In this document: piece by piece, positions 48,442 to 59,388 of the stretch
Layout of the letters: each line of letters opens with the position of its first letter
How positions within the stretch are numbered: position 1 is the stretch's first letter
NCBI GenBank assembly: GCA_037126765.1
Contig: JBBCBC010000022.1
Coordinates: 23,403,758-23,467,757 of the forward strand
Length of the DNA stretch: 64,000 nucleotides
Direction of reading: 5' to 3'
DNA from: Stenogyne calaminthoides
Lineage: Eukaryota; Streptophyta; Magnoliopsida; Lamiales; Lamiaceae
Notes under the pieces: model-generated
The model's database searches: none
Seen by the model: only the letters and a program-made list of their open reading frames with translations
Told to the model about the DNA's origin: nothing
Made by a program: the position numbers and the translations under genes

Positions 48442-49964
48442 TGTAGGTCGCGAATGGGTTTTAGTGAGGGTGGAAGTCTAGAGGAGAGGGGTGAATAGAC
48501 TTCCAAAACTTTTTCGTGGATCAGGTGTGTTAAGCAAGTAATCCCGATTAGAGTGCGGTGAGAATCAGTTTGGATTGATATCCGACTTACTGATTTGTCA
48601 AGCAAATCAGTTCGGCGTCTATCAGTTTAACTGATGGTACGAAAGATTAATTAACCCGTGTGAAAACCAGTTTTACACAAATAAGGATTTTGACCAATCT
48701 GATTTAGATCAGATGACAAAGGTGTCAAACTGATCAGATCAGTAGATTGATGCTAGTCTGATCCTGGTACAGAATATGCATGCAGATAACAAAGAGTAGT
48801 GTGCAGAAGAGTGTAAAGCAAGATATAGGCACACATATTTATAGTGGTTCAGACAACTTGTCCTACGTCCACTCTTCCCTATCAGCAGGGGCACCAACTT
48901 AACCAACTGGACTTAGTTTAATGTGTTAGTCCAACACAGTACAACCAACAGATGTTTCACGAGTTCTCACTCAACCAATCCCAGAAATCTGATCTAGAAA
49001 CCCTAGACAGAAATCTTGCTATAACAAACTTAACCTAACTTTTGTTTGGGTATAAGATTTGTGTTGTTCCAACTGGAATACTATCCTATCTTTTAAGTAG
49101 CCTAAAGCTAGAGGATAGGTATTCTATGCTAAGAACTATGGGATGAACACTTAAGAATAAATCTTGAATTTGTGTTCTTCGTGCGGAAATCTTGAGAGCT
49201 TGAGCTTCAATATTATTTCCGTAACCTTACTATGAAGGTATGATCCCATATTTATAGACACGAAATCGAACTAGCCGTTGGAGAGCAATTCAAATTTCGG
49301 TCTATTTTAGGCAGGTCTGCAGGCGGATTTGACGTGCTTTAGGGGCGGCATGGCCGAAAGCATGCAAGCTTGTCCTTTCTAGCCGCTTGACACTGAACCA
49401 CCTTTCTGCAGACTGTCAGTACTCCATACGTGTGTTGTCGTCTTCTCATTGGCTATCAAGTACGAATCGCAGCACTTGAATAAGCAACAAGGTTGACATT
49501 CTTCTTGTCTGAAAGCATTCCTCGTACTGGATAACATGGAAGTAGTTATCTGATGGAGCTGACACAGATCAGTTGACCACTGATCTGTCTACCTGATTTA
49601 GGTCTTCTGCTCGTAAGTTGTCTTAGCACAACTTACTGACCTTTTCTTGTTGTCATCTGATGTAGGTCTTCTGGATGGTCTTATGTCTTGAACTCTTCTG
49701 CTTATCTGCTTCTCGGCTTATCTGCTTCAATCACGGATCTTGACAGATTCTTCTTCAAGTTAGCTGATCTTCTGATCTTCAAGACTTAACCTATACATAT
49801 TGAGTTCCCCCTCAATATGTGACATATCTGTTACTTCAGCTGTCTATACACTTCAGCTGGTCATCTTATCTGCTATTCTATATCATCAGTCAGCTAACAG
49901 GTCTGACTGATCCTATTACATTATCTGTTTTGGAACTTCCATCAAAACTACAAATTTCCCAACA
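48442..49964 (-). repeat. 5' LTR of the Sirevirus-like element
   Basis: 1,523 bp. In element direction it starts TGTTGGGAAATTTGTAG (at 49964) and ends CGCGACCTACA (at 48442). TATA-like CTATAAATATGG is seen on the minus strand near 49246-49257, and another at 48838-48848. The LTR is unusually dense in GATCAG/CTGATC hexamers. The partner 3' LTR is not in the window. Confidence 0.8.
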
Positions 49965-51743
49965 AAGGTTAAAATGAGTAAAGATCGAGAAGGGTAATCT
50001 CAAGGGTGGTGCACTAATTTGGGTGGTGCATTTCCTAAAAAGAGGGGTGTTAATAACCTGCGCAAAAAAAAAAAAAAAAAAAGTGACTCACTCGTAGGTC
50101 TAAGGCCCAATTACTTATTACTCTTAGCTCCATGATATTTTAAGCATTACTTATAGCTTATAGGTCCAAAATAGGGTAAACAAAGACTTAAGTACCCTTA
50201 TTTATTATTTTAAAATTGAAAACTTCAATTGCAGACTCACATCAGTTCCATGGTATTTCTCTCTCACATCAGCCGTCCATTGTAGACTCACATCAAACTC
50301 TGTCTTTCTTTCTTCATTCTTTCCTCTTTTATTTTCAAAAACATACTTCAAAGTTGTTGGTGTGAAGAAACACAACATTCATGTTAAATATACTTTTAAA
50401 ATTTAACAAATCTACAAAAATTCAATCAAACAGAAAAACATTACGAAATTTTCATATAAAAAATTGGAAAATTACAGAAATCTACATATCTAAAATCCAA
50501 AAATTTACAAATCATCTTGTAAAAAATCTCAAAATTACATATTTTCATCCCCAGTTTAGACATGCACAGGTTCTTTTTCGACATGCACAGGTTAAACTCC
50601 AACTCAACGACTCGGAGCGTGACTCAGTGACTAAAAGCGCGACTCTGTTGAATAAGCACTACAACTCGGACACTCCTCCACCACGAACTCAGCAAGTTGG
50701 AAATCCAGATGTGCATTGGTCATGAATTTATGAACTTGTGCATCTCCGGTTTCAGATCCAAATCCTCATCTCCAACCAAGATTCAAAAAAAAATCACAAA
50801 CCATCATCACCAATTCCAGAAAAACCCAAACAAAATCTTCAAAAAATTACATCACAGATTCCAAATTAGCTCACTTCAATAGCCCTAGATAAAGATTAAT
50901 GAAACGCGTGATGCCCAAAAGAAAAGGGAACAATAAGAGCTAAATAAAACGGAACATTAAGGTGCTGAATAAAATTAGAAGAGCGTTATTAAACATCCAT
51001 GTAAATCTAATTAGGTGATCGGGTGTTATTATATGTATGTATATTGTGATGCTTACTTAAAATTGTGGATAAAAAATGTTACTATATAAAAGTATGTTTT
51101 ATGAATTTACTCACAAGTCTAAGTGGTAGGCTCGTGACAGCCAACGCAAAATTTGTCATAACACCATTTCAAGAGCTAATTATGAAATTTAATTTTATTA
51201 TTGATTCATATAATTTGTTTTAATTATTTGGGATTAAAATTTCCTCGAGGAGGGAGACTCCTATAATAAAACTTTCAATAGTGATAACTAAAAATATGAT
51301 TTGTAATGATGAATTGATGGTGAATCTTACCAAACGTGGTTGAAGGGCTTTTGTATGATTTTTTTCTTGGTTGCCCGACTGTGCAAATCACTGCAGTGGG
51401 ATGTTGTACTACAACACACTGTAGCGCGTGTTTTAACACCCTTTTGAGTAATTGAAAAAGTTATATAGACGATCGGGGTTTTCGCTTTTAATGTGGTAGT
51501 ATTTTGATTAAAAAAAACAGTAGGTAAAAACTTTTAATCCATTTATCTGCTCTTACCGTCATTCTCTTCCAAACTTGGGTAAAATATTGATAAATAAAAT
51601 TTTGCCCCACTTGACTCCTTAATCATTTGAATCAATTCTTAATACTTTTGTGTGTCACAATTGGGCCCAATTATCTTCGCCTACCTAATCCCAACAATTA
51701 ATCAACCCATGTTCAATTAGGCACAAGGAATTAGGCCATTCAT
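49965..51743. other. Intergenic region between the Sirevirus and TIP1
   Basis: AT-rich, no coding motif. A run of 19 A lies at 50064-50082. Two short frames at 50381-50882 are lysine/asparagine-rich composition artefacts. GGGTGGTGCA occurs twice around 50004-50032. On the minus strand AATAAA (51743-51748), about 260 bases past the TIP1 stop, is a possible polyadenylation signal. Confidence 0.5.
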
Positions 51744-52007
51744 TTATTTTTTATAACAAGGTGTCCGCCTCAGAGGCCAACTAATCCAAAGAATCAAAAA
51801 CACTTTTAAGCCAGAAACAAAACTCCTACTTATTATAAACAGAGAACATGATGACAAAAAAAAAAAGAAGTTCAGAGAATTGATTCCAAATACAGAAACA
51901 AGACAAACATCATGATACAACAAAGCTTGTGCTTTTTCATTTTTCAACCACATTCACCGCAAAACAAAATAAAACTTAAAAACCACCACACGATATCCCT
52001 TAATTTC

Positions 52008-53562
52008 TTAGTAATCAGTGGTTGGTAGTTGTTCATGGCCTCCACTCTGGTCAATGAAGAAGATTTCAGAACGAAAAGCGGCTATGGCAAAGACCGCCGA
52101 GGGGCGAGCCGATGAGACCGATGGTTGTCCCATGTCCAAATTCACCACAACCCCGAACGACACGGCTGGGTTCATGGATCCACCGTCGAAGGCCCCACCA
52201 GCTAAGATGTTGGCACCCACTATGAAACCGATGGCTATCGGCGCAATGATCCCTATGTCGCCTTTCTTTGGATCCACTGCGGTCGCGTACACCGTGTACA
52301 CTAGCCCGAACGTCATCACCACTTCAAAAACAAGTGCGTTCCACACTGACACGCCTGATGAAAGCGCGAAAGCGGATGTTTCCTGCAAATCGTTGGATCA
52401 ATACATTATTGATAGGCCGAAAGTGGAAATATGTTGTGTCAATTTCAATTTTAATTCTTTTAGTGTCAATTTGGATCCTTCCTAAAAAAATCAAATTAAG
52501 CGGGAAAACTGTTCTAACTTTTTTAATCATGGCCACGTGGCCACGTCGACATATACTCCCAGTTGAACCGCATCTTATCCGCGAAACAAATCTCTCAATC
52601 AATTTCAAGTTTCAATTACATCTCCTCAATATCGTGATTTAAAAACTTACGAATTTCGTATTGCTAATTTTGAGTAATTTACGTCAAGGTGAGGACGAGA
52701 CTTGTATTATATATTCTCTTTCTCTTATTGAAGCCATAACTTTATTGTCTTTTTTCGTGTCACTATAATAAATTTGCAGTCATTTTTCTGGTCAAAATTC
52801 GATTTTTTTTGTAAAAAAATATAATTAACACAAAAAAAAAACATTCAATTTTAAAAAATATATATATATTGGATTTGAGCATGATACGATAATTTGTGTA
52901 ATTAACTTTACTATTTACAAATATCTACCAAATTAAATTAATTAGTTTGCATAAATGGGTGTGCTTACCAATCCACCAGTGGCGAATTTGAGTAGCAAGC
53001 ATGCGACAACTGATCCAAGCAATTGGGCAATCCAATAGAGGATGCCTTTGAAGAATGAAATGTGACCACCGATGAAGGCACCGAAGGTGACTGCGGGGTT
53101 GACGTGGCCGCCGGAGATGTTGGCGCCCACGGAAACCGCCACAAACAGGGCTAAAGCATGAGCTATTGCGGCTGCCACCAGCCCAGCAGGGCTGCCTGCT
53201 CCGCCATCTGTCAGCTTAGCTGTTGATATATAGTAAAAAAAGACCAGTGTTAGGAAAATAATTTTAATTAATTAATTTCACACCTTTTTACACATGTTTG
53301 AATTTCGCACCCACCTCTCTATAAATTTCAGACTTTTAGATAAGATAAAATTTTTTCAACTGGTTCTTGATTTTAATTTTCAATTTAGAGTAAATATATA
53401 TGATTGGTGATTAGGCATGATTAGGTTACCGAAAGCCATGCCGGAGCCTTCACCGGCGAAAACAAAAATGAGCATTGAAATGAATTCAGCCACCGCAGCC
53501 TTGATGGAATCCGGGTGGCTGAGCTCGGCCGGAGATCCGATCGCTATTTTCGAAATCGGCAT
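52008..53562 (-). CDS. TIP1: Tonoplast intrinsic protein, TIP1 subfamily aquaporin
   Basis: Exons: 53430-53562, 52969-53219 and 52008-52382, spliced with GT-AG introns of 210 and 586 bp, giving 252 residues, as usual for TIPs. TIPs are vacuolar-membrane channels for water and, in TIP1, also small solutes such as urea or hydrogen peroxide. Visible: the N-terminus MPISKIAIGSP; helix 1 with AEFISMLIFVFAGEGSGMAF; selectivity His65 in helix 2; SGGHVNPAVTFG (first NPA, 85-87); TFGLVYTVYATAVDPKKG; IAPIAIGFIVGANILAGGAF; second NPA at 199-201; the C-terminal HEQLPTTDY typical of TIP1. Between SFG (203-205) and IFFI (235-238) the text is not TIP-like: the expected Trp-rich loop and helix 6 are read in a shifted frame (52065-52143). 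This is either compensating indels in a dying gene or sequence error. Gly196 replaces the usual Ala of the selectivity filter. Confidence 0.9.
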
Positions 53563-54190
53563 TCTTCACACACTTTCTTGTTCTCTCTCTTCAAGTGATA
53601 TGTGTGTGATTTTGTGTTGAGTGGCTTTTGCTCTTTAGAAGCTGTGGTTTATATAGTGGAAGTAACTAATACGAGACTGCATTTTTGGATGCCACTTTTC
53701 ATTGTCTAATAGGGATGCCGCCAATTCATTACCATGATGCCACGTCGGATTGTGGGGGCAAGGATTTTGTTGCTCAATGAACAAAACTATGGACTTTTTT
53801 TTTTTACATTATTTACTGTAATATTAGTACAGTTTGATTTCTCTTGTTTCATTTTTCTTATTTCATTTCCGAATTTTTGAAACACGAATCTAAAATTAAC
53901 AAAGATGATTTTGTTCGGTATTAAAGTGCGTACAATTGCCCATGTGGCCATGTGAATGTTTGAAAATTCGACAGTTCTAATACTAACTACCACGATTAAC
54001 CAAAATGCTTGAATTCTAAAAAAAATTCTAAGTGTATGCTTGGTTAGAGGGAATGAGAGTGAATAATTAGAATGAATAAAGAGTAATGAGAAGTCATTCA
54101 TATTAATTCTATTTTTGTAATTAAATAGTAATAATGTAATCACTGACTTCATAGTGATCAACTCCTTAATAATACCTCCTTTTAAACTCA
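53563..54190 (-). promoter_or_regulatory. TIP1 upstream region
   Basis: About 630 bases between the TIP1 start and the first nested MITE. It holds the TATA box at 53648-53656 and a CACGTC core (53741-53746, related to ACGT-type elements bound by bZIP factors) about 180 bases upstream of the ATG. A 151-codon frame at 53787-54242 shows no domain and crosses into the MITE, so I do not count it as a gene. The MITE/CACTA nest begins only 630 bases from the start codon and may have displaced distal promoter elements. Confidence 0.55.
53648..53656 (-). promoter_or_regulatory. TATA box of TIP1
   Basis: CTATATAAA on the minus strand, 86-94 bases before the ATG, predicting transcription start near 53620 and a 5' leader of about 60 bases. 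Confidence 0.75.
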
Positions 54191-54490
54191 TACTCCCTTC
54201 CTCCAAAACTTGATTTTCACATTTCCGTTTCGGGCTTCCCATACTTGATTTTCACTTTCCTTAAATGGAAATACCTACTTTATCACTTTATCACATAAAA
54301 TACTAATAAATACGTCCTCCGTCCTATTTTTGATTATCCACTTACTGTAGACACGGAGATTAAGAAAAAGTAGGAGATAATAATATTAAATGATGTAAAG
54401 TGGGTAAAGTGGGTTTGGTGGAGGGAAATAATAGTATTAAATAGTGTAAAGTGGGTTTGATGCATAAAAATAATAGTATTAAATAGTATT

Positions 54491-54725
54491 CACTAATACA
54501 CATTTGGGCTTGGACAGCTGTGAAAAATGACCTTGGAGAGCGGTTATAACCGCTCTCCAAGCATCACCGTCTCCAAGTTTGGATACCGATAAAAACCGTT
54601 GTCCAAGAAAAGCACTTGGACAGCGGTTTTTAACCGCTTTTGAATATATCAGCTTGGACAGCGGTTATCAACCACTGTCTATGTAAAATAAAAAACGAAT
54701 TAAAAAACCGCTGTCCAATATCTTT
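54491..54725. repeat. Left subterminal repeats of CACTA
   Basis: CTTGGACAGCGGTT-type units recur about five times in direct and inverted orientation, some as perfect hairpins around TTATAA (for example the GAGAGCGG...CCGCTCTC pair at 54536-54559). In this superfamily such arrays are the binding sites of the element's DNA-binding protein. Confidence 0.8.
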
Positions 54726-55179
54726 TTTTTTAAATTATTAATTTACATTTTAAAAATCTTATAATAAAACTATAAACCAAAACTTATATATACGTCCAAT
54801 ACCATATAACATAAACCAAAAATCCTATAATAAAACCATAAACCACATATATATACCAAAACATCGAAATATATAAACATACAATCATAAACATACGTCC
54901 AATACACCAAAAACATGAAATATATATCATCACAAATATATAATTTAATTACATGCTACCAATATTTCAAACAACATTCTCTCAATATTGATCGTATGAA
55001 TATAAGAAACGATTGTAAAGGGTACCCGTCCAATCGTTTTTTTCATTTCTCCAGTCTTTTCTTAGAGTAAGACTTGAGCTCACGTTCATAGACAAACTGC
55101 AAACAACGAATAAATCAATATAGTATGAATTTTTATTCAATCAATAATAATTTAAATAAATCAATAATTGACTTACATT

Positions 55180-55680
55180 GGGAGGAATGTTCGTTATAGA
55201 AGCGCGGATTATATCTTCTATAAAGCAACAAACAAAATGTCCACAATGGTCATTATCTCGTTGCCTCGGAACCTGTTGATTAACAATATAATCACGTATT
55301 ACAATTATGATTGCTTTCTATTAATTAGTTTGATAATTTACTAAATTAAATTTACCTTAATGTTAATCCAGTTCACTTTATTTAACCTGGATCTTGAGCC
55401 TCCCCGACTCTCTAAGCGACTCCGATACATCGTCATCACACTATTATTATTATAATTAAAAAATAAAAATAGATTAAATATGCATAATTTTAAAAGTAAA
55501 ACAAATCATTGTATAGAATATTAAAAATGAACTTACGCTTCCATATATGAAACGAGATCAGGGCGATTAGAATAAACTCCATCATGAAATTTGGGTCCAT
55601 AAAATACACACTTAATGTATTCATGTGTATGACTGACCAAAGACCCAATGGTTCCTATATTATATTGAGAGTATTAAAAT
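55180..55680 (-). CDS. Ulp1-type (C48) cysteine protease region of CACTA protein
   Basis: Reading leftward, spliced over two introns. NHWVFGQ at about 55633-55653 carries the expected His. VYFMDP at 55590-55610 carries an Asp but sits one frame off from the following FHDGVYSNRPDLVSYME, so one base has been gained or lost. A second exon (about 55355-55440) reads RSRLNKVNWINIKV. A third (about 55190-55270) reads PRQRDNDHCGHFVCCFIEDI with the Cys codon at 55243-55245. His-Asp-Cys order and the PRQ...CG.FV context match Ulp1-like domains found in plant CACTA and Mutator-like elements. In cells Ulp1 proteases cut SUMO; the role in transposons is unknown. Splice sites such as GAAGC|GTAAGT support real exons. 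Confidence 0.65.
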
Positions 55681-56899
55681 TAATCGCAAATTTAGCATAT
55701 ATATGTGCAAATATTATAAACATGAATATAAATTTTAACGAAATGTTTATCACTCACCCCACATTTGTTGGCCAAAAAAAATGAGATGATCGCTCCCGAG
55801 TTAGATTCAAAGATGTGATTAATCGAACCTATCCATGGTGCATGCCCTATCACCCATTATGCAAGACACTTGGGGGAGACGATGGAGTACATTCCACTTG
55901 CTCGGTTATCTCTCGGAGAGATATAGCTCACCCAAATATCTTTAACCAACATATATACGCTAATTAATATTTAAAAAGAAAATTAAACTATACAGAAAAG
56001 TGAATATTGAGAATTAGTAAACACATACCGAGGTAAAGGGCTATGGTGGTTGCACTCAACCACTCGTCATTCAAGACTTCTCAAGACATGTTTCCTCAAT
56101 TGACGAATTCTTGGAAAGTATTCTCGATGAAAGTGAGCAAGCATGGGAACCGTGGACGATATCGAAAGCATTAGACGATACCATCCGGTGCACCCTAGAT
56201 CAAAATGATCATCTTGATCTAAGTCTCCAAATATGGGATAACCAAGTCTTAGCGCAGTGGAGTCCCTCGATTTAGCCTCATGTGGGGTCGGCAGATTCTA
56301 CAATTAATTTGCAATATTATTTAGAACCACAAATAAGATAATGAACTTTAATAACAAATATTTTACCCTCATGGTGCTAGAGACCAAGTTGCTTTCGGCC
56401 ATTCGATGAAGTGCCCGGATCATTTATTCATTTGTGACGGCTTCATCGATTGGTTTTGGCACCGCCAATCCTCCTCTCCGATTACGGGTACATCGAGTGT
56501 GACCCTCACGAAACCGGGGTGATGGGATGACCATGAATCATTCCATGGGAGGTGTCTGCAACGAGCTTTGTGGCCACCAACCGTCGGGATCCTCCGGATC
56601 TGGTAGCAAAAAGGTCGTTGGTCTGTTTGAATAAGATATTTAGTTAGAAAATTTTAATACACTAGTCTTTAATTAAAACAAATGTGAGACATGCATATCG
56701 ATACACATGAGACATTTGAAGTGCCTCAATAAAGTCGTCCCTAGGGTTAATGAAAACATAGCATTAGCGACACTATGTTCACAAACTTGCTCCACTCGAC
56801 GACATTAAGGTAGCTCGATCTTTTCTCGGACCTCAAACGTTCCACATCTTTAGCCAACTTGGCAACCTGTTACGTTAGTATACCCACCATATTCATGGC

Positions 56900-58276
56900 T
56901 TGAAGACCGGTGCCATTGCTAAAGATGTCTTAAATCCACACCATATCCGACACTCCGTGGCGGTAGGGATGCTCTGGCGACCCATAGCCCGTCCAAAACA
57001 GATCATCAGGGCCGATCATGCGAATGTCGTCGGGCGTCATGGTCTGAGATAGACGCTCCTGAATCACAAAAACAAAAGATTATTATTTAATTATTTGTTT
57101 ATAAATAATAGTTTGTATTGAAAGATAAATTAATGGATAGATTACCACTTCTTCGATGATGCGTTGTGCATTGGGATCGTGAATATTCCCGTCTCGACCC
57201 TTTCTGGTAGTCTGAAATAAGTCGAAACGGGTAACAATAGGCTCACTCTCTCCAGTTTTTCTTATTTCCTCTTTCTACGATAGTGATGAACGTGTCCCTT
57301 TATTAGATATATTAAAAGTGAATATATATAAAAAAATTAAAAGTTAGGATTTTGATCTCACCATATTTTCTCTTATTCGTGCATAACCTTTGTTCGATCC
57401 ACGATATCGCGCCTCCATCGACTTGGCTTGATTGCGATTTTTATTGCTTCGATCCTACAGTATAATAGAAATATAATAAACACTGAAAAACTTAGGGCAT
57501 TAGAAATTAAGGAAATGACATTGATCAATTTTACACGAAATCATCCTCCATAGCTCTTTCACTCACTCCTCTCCTCGATGGAGCCACCATAGGGCTATTA
57601 TTCTCTGCGAGGAGGCGGACTAGCCAGTAAAGACCGGTTCGAAATCTCGTGTGTTACTTCTCAACCAAGTCCGGAAATTCTTGGCTATTACTCCAGCTTG
57701 CGACAATATTTGCTTATTCTTTGTGAGGTCAAGACCTCTGAAGGTAGTCTATACGCATATAACATAAAAATTTAGTAAATTTAAGGGTCATACTACAACT
57801 TTCAATAAATATATAATTAACATACCGTAAGCTCGTCCCATAATCTTTCCTTCAAAGGAGTCGGGTTTGAAACTACGCCCGATCCTTGGTGGCAAAGACG
57901 ATAGGGATCACGCTCTCATCATTGCGGCTCCAATGTAGAAGGACAACGACTCACTCTCTTTTCCTATTGCCTGTCCAAACTCATTGAACGATAACTGCAA
58001 TAACATAGTATTTAATTAGGTTCAACGATCAATCAATATATTTATCGATTTCAAACTGTTCAATTGTAATAAAATTACGAAGTGTTTTCCTTGCTACTGA
58101 GCTCTCTTAATAGATGACATTGTAACTATACCCCGAGTGCGCTTCTCCCCGGAGCTGCTAGTGGTGGTGGGAGCATCAGTGTCACACTCTCTCAAGTCAT
58201 CATATGCACCATGATCATATGTGCCATGATCTCCATCAGAATCTCCATCATCTCCGGGATATGACAAACGAGACAT
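56900..58276 (-). CDS. Transposase_24-like protein of CACTA, N-terminal exons
   Basis: A first exon starts MSRLSYPGDDGDSDGDHGTY (ATG complementary to 58274-58276) and is acidic, then Ser/Thr-rich. Later exons, read leftward, give LSFNEFGQAIGKESESLSFY (about 57930-57995), then DRSNKNRNQAKSMEARYRGS followed by GYARIRENM (about 57365-57456), then VTRFDLFQTTRKGRDGNIHD with PNAQRIIEE (about 57150-57250). These three motifs, in this order, are hallmarks of the Transposase_24 (Ptta/En/Spm, TNP1-like) family in plants. Intron borders such as ENM|GTGAGATC are visible. Exon ends are approximate. The protein probably runs on into the Ulp1 region at 55180-55680, which would make one gene on this strand. 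Confidence 0.65.
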
Positions 58277-59140
58277 GATCCTGTAAAGCAGAAGAAACAA
58301 CATTTAATAAACAAAAAAAAACAACAATATTCTGGCCCGGATGTTTCATACATGATAAGAACTATCTATGCAGTATACATGATACATCTACTTATAAGTC
58401 ACATCTGCATCATCTACTTATAAATTAAAATTTCAGTTGATAGCATACTCTTATACTATGAACACATGTGTATTAGGCTTGAATGACATTGTCTTCCAAG
58501 TAGACCCGAAAGAATATAAACAACAAGAGCAACTAAATTATACAAACTTTGCAAAATATAATATTTAAATTTAAAAAACAAGAGCAACATATATAATATA
58601 AACAAAACTAAGTGTTATAAACAACAAGATTAGTTCAGTTCAAAAAACAACAAGAGCAACATATATAATAACTTTCTGGTTCATTACTCAATGGATAATT
58701 CAATGTATATTCGACCTACACATATATACCCACCGGCTCTCCAACTGCTCTTAAATATTTTATATTGTTTTCATATAATATAAACAAATTAAACTAAGGT
58801 TGAAGCAACAAATTAAATTTCAGATTGAAACAAATATACCCAAAGCCAAATTAAAGATTCCACAATACACTGTACCAACTAAGTGTTATGGAGGCGGCCA
58901 TGAGGGAGGGAGGATAAGACACGCGGCGGGTAGAGGGAGGAGGAGGAGATTTGGGGCGGAGAGAGAGAGGGAGGGAGGCGCGGACGATTTGGGGGAGAGG
59001 GAGAAGCCGGCGACGGCTAGCTAAAGTTTAATTAATTTGGCGGCGATTTGGTTGAAGGGAAACCGACGACGGCGGCGATTTGGTCTTCGATTTTTGCGGC
59101 GATTTTGGGGGGAGAGGAAATTGGAGAGAAAGAAATTAAT
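58277..59140 (-). promoter_or_regulatory. CACTA gene upstream region with GC/CT-rich block
   Basis: Upstream of the Transposase_24-like start on the minus strand: AT-rich sequence from 58300 to 58880, then a strongly purine-rich (CT-rich on the gene strand), GC-rich block at 58890-59130 with many GGCGG and GGGAG runs. This looks like a plant 5' untranslated leader or promoter rather than ordinary transposon DNA. A 74-codon frame on the plus strand here is a composition artefact. Confidence 0.45.
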
Positions 59141-59179
59141 GAAGTCTGAGAGCTAGGTCTCGGTTCATATATGTATATA

Positions 59180-59388
59180 AAAAAAAAAAAACAACGGTTA
59201 TTAACCGCTGTCCAAGTGTTTACTTAGAGGCAATGATTACTAACCGCATTGTTCAAAATAGTGATAGACAGTTTGAAACCGTCTTTGTCTTTTTTTTTTT
59301 TAAAACCGCTCTCAAGTTTATTTTTGGAGAGCTGTTTGAAAAAAGAGCTGTCCAAGTGCAGCTGTGCAAGCTCAAATGTGTAGTTGTG
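59180..59388. repeat. Right subterminal repeats of CACTA
   Basis: Units of ACCGCTGTCCAAG, AACCGTC and GAGAGCTGTTTGAA-type, inverse of the left side, up to the terminus at 59388. Confidence 0.75.

Larger units (their letters stand above)
27854..49964 (-). mobile_element. Interrupted Sirevirus-like Copia element
   Basis: Pieces in consistent minus-strand order: 5' LTR 48442-49964, primer site 48428-48439, gag 45931-48305, protease/pre-integrase/integrase 42729-44172, linker and RT start 27854-28330. The rest should lie left of the nested Gypsy and is not seen in this window. Insertions inside it are the inverted Copia pair (28331-42728), a 1.76-kb noncoding sequence (44173-45930) and the Gypsy with its own passengers. 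About 40 residues of integrase C-terminus seem to be missing at the 28331/42728 junction, so the insertion was accompanied by loss. Confidence 0.8.
54491..59388 (-). mobile_element. CACTA (En/Spm) transposon, 4.9 kb
   Basis: Ends: CACTAATACACATTTGGGCT on the left and, inverted, CACAACTACACATTTGAGCT on the right. The 3-bp flanks are identical: ATT at 54488-54490 and ATT at 59389-59391, the usual CACTA target duplication. Both ends carry subterminal copies of TTGGACAGCGGTT-type sequence in both orientations. The interior encodes, on the minus strand, a Transposase_24-like protein and an Ulp1-type protease region. No DDE transposase (TNP2/Transposase_21) is visible, so it probably depends on another element. 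The right terminus CACAA departs from CACTA. Confidence 0.88.

Noticed and set aside
50004..50032. GGGTGGTGCA direct repeat, considered as a target duplication
   Set aside because: The copies are only about 20 bases apart with no element between them.
50064..50082. Run of 19 A, considered as the poly(A) tail of a LINE or a processed pseudogene
   Set aside because: No retrotransposed coding sequence precedes it on either strand and no target duplication was seen.
50381..50882. Two overlapping frames of 114 and 61 codons
   Set aside because: Very rich in Lys, Asn and Ile as expected from AT-rich noncoding DNA; no domain or splice support.
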